Shown: positions 53,972-62,541 of the stretch, in pieces | Layout: each line of letters opens with the position of its first letter | How positions within the stretch are numbered: the first letter of the stretch is position 1 | Assembly (NCBI GenBank): GCA_033764335.1 | Contig: JANRJC010000044.1 | Location: forward strand, 62,001-126,000 | Reading direction: 5' to 3' | Origin: JAGQVA01 sp033764335 | GTDB lineage: Bacteria; Bacteroidota; Bacteroidia; J057 | Length of the DNA stretch: 64,000 nucleotides | Made by a program: the position numbers and the translations under genes | Notes under the pieces: model-generated | Seen by the model: only the letters and a program-made list of their open reading frames with translations | Databases searched by the model: none | What the model was told of the DNA's origin: nothing

Positions 53972-56900
53972 ACCATCTGAAAAAAATTGTTTTTATAAAC
54001 AGTGCCGGTTTTGAATATGCACACTTTGACCTTCTGGGCAATGTCCATTTTTCGGGAAAAAACGGCACCGGAAAATCCTTAGTTTTACAGGGTATAAACC
54101 TGCTTTTTCAGGGTAAATTTTTGAGTAGCGGTACGCTTTTCAACCGACTATTTCCACACAACGATTCACTCATTATTGGTCAATGGCAAAATACCGAACG
54201 CGCTTTTACTGTATGCGTTTTCGCGGCCTCTGGGAAATTACAGTTTCTTTTTGTTAGTGGAGAATATGAAAAGGAGATTTATTGCGAAGGTAATACGCCC
54301 CGCACACAACCCGAAATACAGGAACAAATACGAAAAAGAAAGCTAGATCACCTGTTGGCAGAACAGGAATCGGGGGAATATTTGTCAATCCTTTGGGGAG
54401 TCGCACTTTCAACGGATCACCCGGTGGTGAAAAAATTCAGTCTGGCAAAAGACACATGCGACCCGATAACATTTTTGCCGGGATTGGGCGGAAAAGTGGA
54501 TTTTGAGAGTACATTTTTTCAATCTTTTTTCCGCCATTCACTCGCAGAAGGTTTTCCTCAGCTACAACCTGCGCGAGAAATCCTGAAACGTTTTTCCACC
54601 GCATTCTCCGACATTCATGCTTATGAACATGAAAAACACCGAATATCCCGTATTCTGGCATTTTCACAGGAAATCGCAGATTACGAATCACGGCTACAGG
54701 AATTGTTTGCGGACTTGTTTTTCCAAAAAGACCAGCTAAATAATCAAAAAAACGAGGCAGAAAATGAGAAATCCAGGCTTTTGTTCCAGGCTGAAATCAT
54801 TCAGACAGAACTAAAGGACTTGGAACGAAGCTATAAAGAACAAGAAGAGGGCCTTCGATTATTGCGGGACAAAACTTTTGCAGAGCTTCAGATTGCCCAT
54901 GAGAAAAATAGCTTTTACCGTGGTCACCCACAAGCAAAACTTTTGGATGAGTTGCCCTTCCTTCCAGCAAAAAAACGTGAGCTTTTAAACAGCCGCCGGG
55001 AACTCGAAATCCTGCATTATCCCGAAAAAAAAGACAGTAATTCCGAATCCGAAAACCAAGAACAGGAGAAAAAACAATTTGCCTTTGATATAGAACTCCA
55101 GCGGTTTCTCCTGCGACAGGGTACTTATGACTCGATTCTCAACTTTTCATCTCGCAAACTCAAAGAAAAACAGACGCTGATCCGCACTTCAAGAGAAATA
55201 TCTGAAAACCTTGAGAATCGAATCCGGGAACTCAATCAAAAATTTTTCGATTTACATTCTCGAATCCGGGAAATCAAATCACAGGGAAAAGAGACAAACA
55301 AAATACAAAACCTCCACACAGAGATACGAACTCTGGAAGAAAAACAGGTTCTGCTGGCCTCTGAATCGGAAATGATAAAAAGCAGCTACGAAGTCCTTCG
55401 TTTAAAAAAAATCCACGAAACGGAAACGGAAGAAAAAAGCCTGAAAGAGAATCTTCAACAGGCTGAAAATTCGCTTCAAACTCTTCAGATTCAGATTAAA
55501 AATATAGAATCGCAAATCAAAAATCGCCAGGGGACGCTGTATCATTGGCTTGAAAAAAACTACCCTGATTGGAAAAATACCTTTGGGAAGGTGCTTAAAG
55601 AAGAGGTTTTGTTTCATCCGTTTCTGAGTCCAGAAATCGGGCGCCTGAACGATCTGCTTTTTGGGGTGAAAATGGATTTGTCTGATCTGGAATTTACCCT
55701 AAAATCTGCCCGTGATCTGGAACGAGAAAAAGCCATCTTGGAAAAAAGCGCGGAAAAGCAGGAAAAAGAAATTCTACTTATCCGTACAGATATAGAAAAA
55801 AGGCTCTCCGCCATTGAAAAAAAATATCAAACCAAGTTCCGACAAGTCGAAAAAGACCAGAAAAAAAATCAGTACGAGTTGGAACTCAATGCCTCAAAAC
55901 TTCGGCAGTTGCGACAACGACAGGATGGCATCAGCCATGAAGCCGATAAGGAGGCCCACGGCCTTTCGATTCATCTTCTTTATGAAGCCGAAGAATTAAA
56001 AAAGCAAATTCATTCCCTCGAAACAGAAAGACAGGGCATTTATGTCAATCTTGAAATAACTCTGTCCCAAATTGATCAGGAGATTGAAAAACACACTTTG
56101 GAAAACAATGAGTCGCTTTCTTTGTCTCTTCGCGATTTGGAAATACGAGAAGAAGAAACCTATAAGTCGCTGATTGACAGGAAAAAACTGCTGGAAAACG
56201 AAACAAAACCTTCAAAAGGAGAAAACAAAGCCGTCGCTACTCTAAAAAAATTAATCGCAGGACAAGAGGCAAAAATTGAACAACTTGAACTTGCGGAAAA
56301 AACCTTCTGGAGGTATCGAACCGACAAAAATGATTACCTCGACCGGATACCCGAACTTGAAGATCAGGTAAAAACATACGACCAGAAAATTCATTCTTCT
56401 GTTCTTCAGAGAGAGAAGGAAATACATCTAAAAAAAACCGCATTTGAACAACTGAAAAACGCCATTTCCCTATTGGAAAAAAATCTGTGGGAAATCGAAG
56501 AACAAAACCGTGCATTTGAAAATTTCCGGCTGTCTCCGATTTTTAAGACAAGCTCTTTTCAGGTTTCGGAACCCCGGAGAGAATCGGAAAGTATTTCCAT
56601 ACTTATCCGGCGCATTCGAGAAGCAGATTATGCAAGAGAACGTGCGGAGGAATCGTTGAAACGCGAAATCCACACTTTTGTAACCTGCTTTAGCCATGAC
56701 AACCTTGCAGGTTTTCCTTTAACCTTTAATTCTCCCTCCGATTATACCCGGTTTGCGACTCAATTACAGCATTTTTATGAAAACGATCTTATTGAGCCTT
56801 TGAGAGATCAGTTGGGGGCAAAATTTGCCAAACTAATACATCAACTCGCCGACATCTCTAATCTTTTTGAAAAGCGGCTAAAACTCCTTGAGGAAAATGT

Positions 56901-57552
56901 AAAAAACCTCAACCGAATTTTATCCACTTTACCCGAGCTTGCAACCTGGGGAAAAATAATACTACGTCTTACACCCGGACGGCATCCCGTCATGGGTGTA
57001 TTCTCAAAAATTCGGGAATTTGCAGGGAAATTTTCCCATCAGCTAGGGGAGTTGTCCCTTTTTAACCAAACCGAAAATGCAAACGCCAATCGGGAAGCAA
57101 TCCAACTGCTGGAGACGCTAAACCGAATACTCAGAGACTATCCAGGCGAAGAAATCGCAGATTGCGATTTTGCAGAGATTGATATTGTCCCCGACAAAAC
57201 GAAGCGAGATATGTTTTCGCCCGGGCAGAAATATCTATTGGAAAACATCCTCAGGATTGCGTTTTTACGATTGACTGCGGGGCAATTTACCCCCGGTTCC
57301 CGGCGCTTTCATTTGTTGATAGACCATGCCGAAGTTTTGGATGGAGACGCAATTCAGCAGTTAGCGGCCTTTGCTCATCAGGAAAATATTGACCTGATTA
57401 CAGCGGCACCGGAGGTGCCGGAAGATATCAACTATCAGCGAGTTTACCTTTTGGGAGTAGCTCAGCCTTTGACCATGTTTTTTAGCTTAAACAACAGCAA
57501 GGTTTTTTCTAACGGTCCCAAATCATACCCCCCTTCCTCAAGCATTTTCTGA
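53968..57552 (+). CDS. MukB/MksB/JetC-like SMC ATPase with an altered Walker B
   Basis: A 1194-residue SMC-type protein. The P-loop GKNGTGKS spans 30-37, near the N-terminus as expected. Long Lys/Glu-rich coiled-coil runs fill about 240-1000, with no CxxC zinc hook, which excludes SbcC/Rad50. At the end, MFSPGQKYLLENILRIAFLR has the ABC signature (SPGQ, Ser1084) and LLIDHAEVLD the Walker B with D-loop; the stretch up to LITAAPEV resembles the MukB C-terminus (DEAARLD and IIAAPEN). In this alignment the catalytic Glu after Asp1119 is His1120. Such complexes extrude DNA loops to organise chromosomes (Mks) or, with the JetD nuclease, cut plasmids (Wadjet). No JetD gene follows. The last 91 bases overlap the convergent lipoprotein gene. 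Confidence 0.85.
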   Translation: MNHLKKIVFINSAGFEYAHFDLLGNVHFSGKNGTGKSLVLQGINLLFQGKFLSSGTLFNRLFPHNDSLIIGQWQNTERAFTVCVFAASGKLQFLFVSGEYEKEIYCEGNTPRTQPEIQEQIRKRKLDHLLAEQESGEYLSILWGVALSTDHPVVKKFSLAKDTCDPITFLPGLGGKVDFESTFFQSFFRHSLAEGFPQLQPAREILKRFSTAFSDIHAYEHEKHRISRILAFSQEIADYESRLQELFADLFFQKDQLNNQKNEAENEKSRLLFQAEIIQTELKDLERSYKEQEEGLRLLRDKTFAELQIAHEKNSFYRGHPQAKLLDELPFLPAKKRELLNSRRELEILHYPEKKDSNSESENQEQEKKQFAFDIELQRFLLRQGTYDSILNFSSRKLKEKQTLIRTSREISENLENRIRELNQKFFDLHSRIREIKSQGKETNKIQNLHTEIRTLEEKQVLLASESEMIKSSYEVLRLKKIHETETEEKSLKENLQQAENSLQTLQIQIKNIESQIKNRQGTLYHWLEKNYPDWKNTFGKVLKEEVLFHPFLSPEIGRLNDLLFGVKMDLSDLEFTLKSARDLEREKAILEKSAEKQEKEILLIRTDIEKRLSAIEKKYQTKFRQVEKDQKKNQYELELNASKLRQLRQRQDGISHEADKEAHGLSIHLLYEAEELKKQIHSLETERQGIYVNLEITLSQIDQEIEKHTLENNESLSLSLRDLEIREEETYKSLIDRKKLLENETKPSKGENKAVATLKKLIAGQEAKIEQLELAEKTFWRYRTDKNDYLDRIPELEDQVKTYDQKIHSSVLQREKEIHLKKTAFEQLKNAISLLEKNLWEIEEQNRAFENFRLSPIFKTSSFQVSEPRRESESISILIRRIREADYARERAEESLKREIHTFVTCFSHDNLAGFPLTFNSPSDYTRFATQLQHFYENDLIEPLRDQLGAKFAKLIHQLADISNLFEKRLKLLEENVKNLNRILSTLPELATWGKIILRLTPGRHPVMGVFSKIREFAGKFSHQLGELSLFNQTENANANREAIQLLETLNRILRDYPGEEIADCDFAEIDIVPDKTKRDMFSPGQKYLLENILRIAFLRLTAGQFTPGSRRFHLLIDHAEVLDGDAIQQLAAFAHQENIDLITAAPEVPEDINYQRVYLLGVAQPLTMFFSLNNSKVFSNGPKSYPPSSSIF

Positions 57553-57938
57553 ACTTTAGGAACCAGCGTAATCATCTTGCGGGAATAGGGTTTAGTTAAA
57601 GATCGGGCGGTAAATTTTATCTTCTCGTCCTGCCCCATATTTGCCTGCCAGGACTCAAGATCGGTGGTAATAGCCACAATTTCGGTCTGGTTCTGATCTA
57701 CAAACTTCATAATATACTTATAGGTTTTGTAGGGGCTGGAAAGATTAGTGGCTTCATCCAGCACGGTTATGATTGTGGTGGCCAATCCGTCAAACTTATC
57801 CATATTGCTAGTGCCTCCGTGGGCAAGCTCCTGAATCGTATTACGGTGAACTTTAAGCTGCTGGGAGGTCTGGCATCCCGAAAAAATCAGGATGACCATA
57901 AAAATCGCCGAAAGATAATGAGTTTTGTACATGAGCAT
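57462..57938 (-). CDS. Small lipoprotein, overlapping the end of the SMC gene
   Basis: A 158-residue protein with a signal peptide and lipobox IFSGC (MVILIFSGCQ). An alternative start is the third codon (57932). The mature part is helical (TTIITVLDEATNLSSPYKTY, LEKTLLLFKLKNMVK) with no known domain. Its 3' end overlaps the SMC reading frame by 91 bases in opposite orientation, so both products share sequence there; only the last 30 residues of each are affected. It is divergent from ileS. Function unknown. Confidence 0.75.
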   Translation of the reverse strand: MLMYKTHYLSAIFMVILIFSGCQTSQQLKVHRNTIQELAHGGTSNMDKFDGLATTIITVLDEATNLSSPYKTYKYIMKFVDQNQTEIVAITTDLESWQANMGQDEKIKFTARSLTKPYSRKMITLVPKVQKMLEEGGYDLGPLEKTLLLFKLKNMVKG

Positions 57939-57963
57939 TGTTTTTGCTTTGGGGATAAATATC

Positions 57964-57971
57964 CAAAAATA
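57964..57971 (-). promoter_or_regulatory. -7 element for the lipoprotein at 57938
   Basis: The minus strand reads TATTTTTG (TAnnTTTG match), 26 bases before the start. It lies 14 bases from the opposing -7 element of ileS, forming a tightly packed divergent promoter region. Confidence 0.45.
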
Positions 57972-57984
57972 TAATCGCTTTTCT

Positions 57985-57992
57985 TATATTTG
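57985..57992 (+). promoter_or_regulatory. -7 element for ileS
   Basis: TATATTTG matches TAnnTTTG; transcription would begin near 57999, allowing either the GTG at 58010 or the ATG at 58034 to be used. No TTG is found 17-23 bases upstream. Confidence 0.5.
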
Positions 57993-58033
57993 CACTCTCT
58001 TTTGAAAAGGTGTGTTTCGTTGTGAGTTATTCT

Positions 58034-61000
58034 ATGCCCGTGAAATATCCTCAATATAAAAACCTTTCGCTTCCCGATGTTGACAGGGAGATACTAAAGT
58101 TGTGGGAAGAAGAAAAAACATTTGAAAAAAGTATTACTTCCAGAGAAGGAAACCCGGTATTTACTTTCTACGAAGGACCTCCTTCCGCGAATGGGAAACC
58201 CGGCATTCATCACGTGATTGCACGTGCGATTAAAGACTTGGTATGTCGTTACAAAACGCTTAAGGGTTTTCAGGTAAAACGCAAAGGCGGATGGGACACA
58301 CATGGTTTGCCGGTAGAACTCCAGGTGGAAAAGACTCTCGGCATTACCAAAGAAGATATTGGAAAGACCATTTCGGTCCGAGAGTATAACGCTGCCTGCC
58401 GGAAAGATGTACTCATGTACAAAGACATGTGGGATGACCTCACCCGGAAAATGGGCTACTGGGTTGACCTGGATAATCCTTATATCACTTTTGAAAATAA
58501 CTATATCGAATCGGTATGGCATCTGCTCAAGCGACTTTGGGATAAAGATTACCTCTACAAAGGATTTACCATTCAGCCTTATTCACCGGCAGCAGGAACC
58601 GGCCTGAGTTCGCATGAACTTAACCAGCCCGGAACTTACCGGGAGATCAAAGACACCTCCGTTACCGCGCAGTTTAAGATCAAGGGAAAAGAAGACGAGT
58701 ACTTCCTGGCATGGACAACTACTCCCTGGACATTGCCGTCCAATACCGCACTCGCTGTGGGTAAAGAAATTGTATATGTAAAGGTAAAAACTTTTAACCC
58801 TTACACCCATATCCCGGTTTCGGTTATTCTGGCAAAAGACCTCGCAGGTAATTATTTTCCCGAAACGAATGCCGGACTAAAAATAGAAGATTACCAGGCT
58901 GGGGACAAACACATTCCCTTCGAAGTAATCGGAGAAATAAAAGGAAAAGATCTTGCCGGGATAGAATATGAACAACTTCTGTCCTATGTAATACCCGACA
59001 AACCTGCGTTTCGTGTTGTAATCGGGGATTTTGTTTCGACAGAAGATGGTACCGGGATCGTGCATATTGCCCCGACTTTTGGTGCGGATGACTTTAATGT
59101 TGCCCGGCAGAATGATATTCCGCCGCTTATGGTAAAGGATGACGACGGGAACCCCATACCATTGGTTGATAAACAGGGCAGATTTGTAAAAGAGGTTACC
59201 GACTTCGCCGGTCGTTATGTAAAAGATTATGGACAGGTAGAAGATCGCTCGGTGGACGTTGATATTTCCATCAAACTCAAGGAAGAGAATAAAGCTTTTA
59301 AAGTAGAAAAATACGTTCACAGTTACCCACATTGCTGGAGAACTGATCGCCCGGTACTTTATTATCCGCTTGACAGTTGGTTTGTTCGCACAACTGCTGC
59401 GCGGGACAAAATGCTGGAACAAAACAACAAAATCAACTGGAAACCCAGCTCGACCGGGACCGGTCGTTTTGGAAACTGGCTGGAAAACCTGGTTGACTGG
59501 AACCTTTCTCGTTCGCGTTTTTGGGGTGTACCTCTACCGGTATGGTCCACCGATGACAATCAGGAACGCAAATGTATCGGCTCGGTGGAAGAATTGCGGA
59601 AAGAAACGGAAAAATCGGTGGCTGCGGGGTTTATGTCTCCGATAATTGCAGAACAGTTTTTTGCGGACCTCGATCTTCACAAACCCGGAGTGGATGAAAT
59701 TATTCTGGTAAGTGAAAGCGGAAAACCAATGAAAAGGGAATCAGACCTGATTGACGTGTGGTTTGATTCCGGTGCCATGCCTTTCGCTCAATGGCATTAT
59801 CCTTTTGAAAATCAGGAAGTTTTTAAAGCCAGCTTCCCGGCTGACTTTATATCCGAAGGCGTTGACCAGACCCGTGGGTGGTTTTTTACCCTCCATGCCA
59901 TTGCGGTAATGTTGGAAGAAAATATTGCGTTTAAAAACGTGATTTCCACAGGCCTTCTGCTGGACAAAAATGGGAAAAAGATGTCCAAACGACTGGGAAA
60001 TGTCGTTGACCCGTTTGAGACAATCGCCAATTTCGGAGCAGATGCTACCCGGTGGTACATGATAGGAAATGCTCAACCGTGGGATAATCTTAAGTTTGAT
60101 ATTCAGGGTGTTCAGGAGGTTCAACGTAAGTATTTTGGAACCCTTTTCAACACCTACAATTTTTTTGCGCTTTATGCCAACCTCACGGGTTTTGAGGCTT
60201 CATCCGGTTCTCCCGTAAAGGAAAGAAGCGAATTGGATCAGTGGATTATCTCTGTCATGAATACCCTCATCCGGGAGGTGGGAGAATTTATGGACGATTA
60301 CGAACCCACGCGGTCGGTGCGAGCCATTGATTATTTTGTAAACGAACAACTTTCGAACTGGTATGTAAGACTTTCCCGGCGGCGTTTTTGGGACGGAGAT
60401 CGAAACGCTTTTCAGACTCTTTATGAATGTCTGGAAACGGTTGCCGTTTTAATGAGTCCTTTTGCCCCCTTTTATGCCGAAAAACTTTACCGAGACCTGA
60501 CACAAGGCGAAGCCGCCGAAAGTGTACATCTGGCCGAATTTCCCCGATTTGAAGAAAAACATATAGACCAAACCGCCGAAAAGCGGATGGACATGGCTCA
60601 GCATATTACTTCGCTTATCCTGAGTATCCGGAGAAAAGAAAAACTCAAAGTACGCCAGCCACTGGCAAAAGCGATGGTGGCCATCCTCGATGCCGGATTA
60701 AGGCAGGAACTGATAAAAGTTCAGGATATTATTACGAATGAAGTAAATATCAAAGAAATTGAATATCTTTCTGAGGACAATACGTTACTTGTAAAAAAAA
60801 TCAAACCCAATTTTAAGGTCTTAGGACCTAAAGTTGGAGCCTTGATGAAGGAAATTTCCAATGCGGTTGCTCTTTTTACTCAAACGGAAATACGAGCATT
60901 GGAAACCGAAGGCAGGATTGAAGTACAACTGTCTTCCGGTACTTTCGTATTAGACCTCAATGATGTGGAAATTCTGAGTGAGGACATACCCGGCTGGTCA

Positions 61001-61321
61001 GTTGCTTCGGACAGTGGTTATACCATAGCTTTGGATATAGTCCTGACCGAAACATTAAAACAGGAAGGAATTGCCCGCGAGTTTGTCAACCGAATCCAGA
61101 ATTTAAGGAAAAGCAAAAACTTTGAAGTAACCGATCATATCCTCGTTTCTGTATCCGAAAACGATTATTGGAACGAGGCTGTAAACAGCTTTAAAGACTA
61201 TATTTGCAGTGAAACCCTTACCGACACCATGACGCTGAAATCCAATGGAGAAATCGCCGGAGATGAAATTGAGATCAACGAGGTAAAAGGAACCCTGTTT
61301 ATTCAAAAATCGAAATCGTAA
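58034..61321 (+). CDS. ileS: Isoleucyl-tRNA synthetase (eukaryote-like type)
   Basis: A 1095-residue class I synthetase from the ATG at 58034 (MPVKYPQYKNLSLPDVDREI); a GTG at 58010 would add eight residues. The HIGH-region reads PPSANGKPGIHHVIAR with GIHH in place of HIGH, as in Bacteroidota homologues I know. The CP1 editing domain includes WTTTPWTLPSNTALAVG. KMSKR in NGKKMSKRLGN near residue 650 is the second ATP motif. The anticodon-binding region (NWYVRLSRRRFW) and a long C-terminal extension without the bacterial zinc finger make it the eukaryote-like (IleS2) type, which is often less sensitive to mupirocin; that trait is inferred. It charges tRNA-Ile. It lies 73 bases before the DksA-like gene. 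Confidence 0.96.
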   Translation: MPVKYPQYKNLSLPDVDREILKLWEEEKTFEKSITSREGNPVFTFYEGPPSANGKPGIHHVIARAIKDLVCRYKTLKGFQVKRKGGWDTHGLPVELQVEKTLGITKEDIGKTISVREYNAACRKDVLMYKDMWDDLTRKMGYWVDLDNPYITFENNYIESVWHLLKRLWDKDYLYKGFTIQPYSPAAGTGLSSHELNQPGTYREIKDTSVTAQFKIKGKEDEYFLAWTTTPWTLPSNTALAVGKEIVYVKVKTFNPYTHIPVSVILAKDLAGNYFPETNAGLKIEDYQAGDKHIPFEVIGEIKGKDLAGIEYEQLLSYVIPDKPAFRVVIGDFVSTEDGTGIVHIAPTFGADDFNVARQNDIPPLMVKDDDGNPIPLVDKQGRFVKEVTDFAGRYVKDYGQVEDRSVDVDISIKLKEENKAFKVEKYVHSYPHCWRTDRPVLYYPLDSWFVRTTAARDKMLEQNNKINWKPSSTGTGRFGNWLENLVDWNLSRSRFWGVPLPVWSTDDNQERKCIGSVEELRKETEKSVAAGFMSPIIAEQFFADLDLHKPGVDEIILVSESGKPMKRESDLIDVWFDSGAMPFAQWHYPFENQEVFKASFPADFISEGVDQTRGWFFTLHAIAVMLEENIAFKNVISTGLLLDKNGKKMSKRLGNVVDPFETIANFGADATRWYMIGNAQPWDNLKFDIQGVQEVQRKYFGTLFNTYNFFALYANLTGFEASSGSPVKERSELDQWIISVMNTLIREVGEFMDDYEPTRSVRAIDYFVNEQLSNWYVRLSRRRFWDGDRNAFQTLYECLETVAVLMSPFAPFYAEKLYRDLTQGEAAESVHLAEFPRFEEKHIDQTAEKRMDMAQHITSLILSIRRKEKLKVRQPLAKAMVAILDAGLRQELIKVQDIITNEVNIKEIEYLSEDNTLLVKKIKPNFKVLGPKVGALMKEISNAVALFTQTEIRALETEGRIEVQLSSGTFVLDLNDVEILSEDIPGWSVASDSGYTIALDIVLTETLKQEGIAREFVNRIQNLRKSKNFEVTDHILVSVSENDYWNEAVNSFKDYICSETLTDTMTLKSNGEIAGDEIEINEVKGTLFIQKSKS

Positions 61322-61394
61322 TACATATCTGTGTTAAGTAATTAGTGAGATCGCCCGCTCAACGTAATTATCATTAACCTTAAAGACCAATTGT

Positions 61395-61787
61395 ATGGAA
61401 AACAATAGTGAGAAAAAATTTTATTCCAAATCTGAGCTAGAAGAGTTTCGGCAACTCCTTACTAAAAAGCTGGATGAGTCGAAAATTGAATATAAACGCC
61501 TGGCTGAAAGCCTGAAAGAGTTTAGTGGAAATTCTGCCGATAGCTATAACTTTACCGAATACGGAAACGAAAGCCGCGAAAAAGAGCAGGTGGAGATTCT
61601 TATGGCGCGTCAGGCAAAATTTATAGACAAGCTGGAACATGCCTTGATACGGATCGAAAATGGCTCTTATGGAATCTGCCGGATTACCGGAGACCTTATT
61701 CCGAAGGAACGCCTTCGGATCGTGCCTCATGCAACCACTACCGTTGCGGCAAAAATGAAACAGTCGCCCAGTAGCGATGAAGTATAG
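61395..61787 (+). CDS. DksA/TraR-family protein with a degenerate zinc site
   Basis: A 130-residue protein with an N-terminal coiled-coil hairpin (SELEEFRQLLTKKLDESKIE) and the C-terminal DksA/TraR fold ENGSYGICRITGDLIPKERL, then RIVPHATTTVA. Of the four zinc Cys only Cys95 remains; the others are Thr98, Thr115 and Ala118 by alignment. DksA-like proteins bind RNA polymerase in the secondary channel to tune transcription with ppGpp. The gene lies between ileS and lspA, an order I recall as common in Bacteroidota. Whether it still binds polymerase is unclear. Confidence 0.9.
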   Translation: MENNSEKKFYSKSELEEFRQLLTKKLDESKIEYKRLAESLKEFSGNSADSYNFTEYGNESREKEQVEILMARQAKFIDKLEHALIRIENGSYGICRITGDLIPKERLRIVPHATTTVAAKMKQSPSSDEV

Positions 61788-61815
61788 ATTAGATTACCCC
61801 TAAAATAAACTACCC

Positions 61816-62541
61816 TTGAAAAAAGCGCGCAAATATTTCCTGATTTCGCTGGCCGTGATTATTCTGGATCAGATCGTCAAGCTTATTGTTAAGCTAAATA
61901 TGCAATTGGGAGAAGTGGGCCAGATACAGGTCTTGGGGGATTTGTTTAAACTTCACTTTATCGAAAATAAAGGCGCCGCTTTTGGTTTTACCATTTCAAA
62001 CCTCGCCGGAGGTTTGGGATTTGATATGTCAGAGGAGACCGGGAAACTCATTCTTTCGGTTTTTTCGATCATTGCTGTGACGGTTATTGGCTATGTATTA
62101 TACCGCCTCGCCGACCATAAATCGCCACTTCCTTATTATGTGGCATTGATTTTTGGTGGTGCTGTGGGCAATATTATAGATCGCACTTTTTATGGATTGT
62201 GGTTTTCAGGTATAAATGAATATGAAGGTGGCCTCTTTCATGGCCGTGTTGTAGATATGTTTTATCTTGATATATGGAGAGGTCATTTACCAGAATGGAT
62301 TCCTTTCTGGGGTGGAGATTATACTTCACTATGGCCGATATTTAACATCGCAGATTCCGCGATTTCAATAGGTATAGTTGTAATCCTTCTTTTTCAGGGC
62401 AGATTTTTCAAAATGGATGAGCAAGCTCGTGCCATTCCTCTGCCTCAAAAAAATACAGGAACTACTCAGGTGACTGAACCCGTGTCTGTTCCTGAAGATG
62501 AAAATTTTCCAGAAACAGAATCGGATCAAACCGAAGAATGA
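61816..62541 (+). CDS. lspA: Lipoprotein signal peptidase (signal peptidase II), copy 1
   Basis: A 241-residue membrane protein starting at a TTG (the only start near; KKARKYFLISLAVIILDQIV follows). Four transmembrane helices are visible. The conserved Asn in ENKGAAFG and the catalytic Asp pair in GNIIDRTFYG and FNIADSAIS are intact. It cleaves prolipoproteins at the lipobox Cys, serving the several lipoproteins in this window. It is longer than usual (about 160-200) because of an inserted loop (WRGHLPEWIPFWGGDY) and a 35-residue acidic C-terminal tail. Its stop overlaps the start of the second copy (ATGA). Confidence 0.94.
   Translation: MKKARKYFLISLAVIILDQIVKLIVKLNMQLGEVGQIQVLGDLFKLHFIENKGAAFGFTISNLAGGLGFDMSEETGKLILSVFSIIAVTVIGYVLYRLADHKSPLPYYVALIFGGAVGNIIDRTFYGLWFSGINEYEGGLFHGRVVDMFYLDIWRGHLPEWIPFWGGDYTSLWPIFNIADSAISIGIVVILLFQGRFFKMDEQARAIPLPQKNTGTTQVTEPVSVPEDENFPETESDQTEE

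Noticed and set aside
53968..57552. SMC protein as SbcC/Rad50
   Set aside because: No CxxC zinc hook; the C-terminus matches MukB (LITAAPEV) and the gene follows an MksE-like gene. SbcD is 32 kb away.
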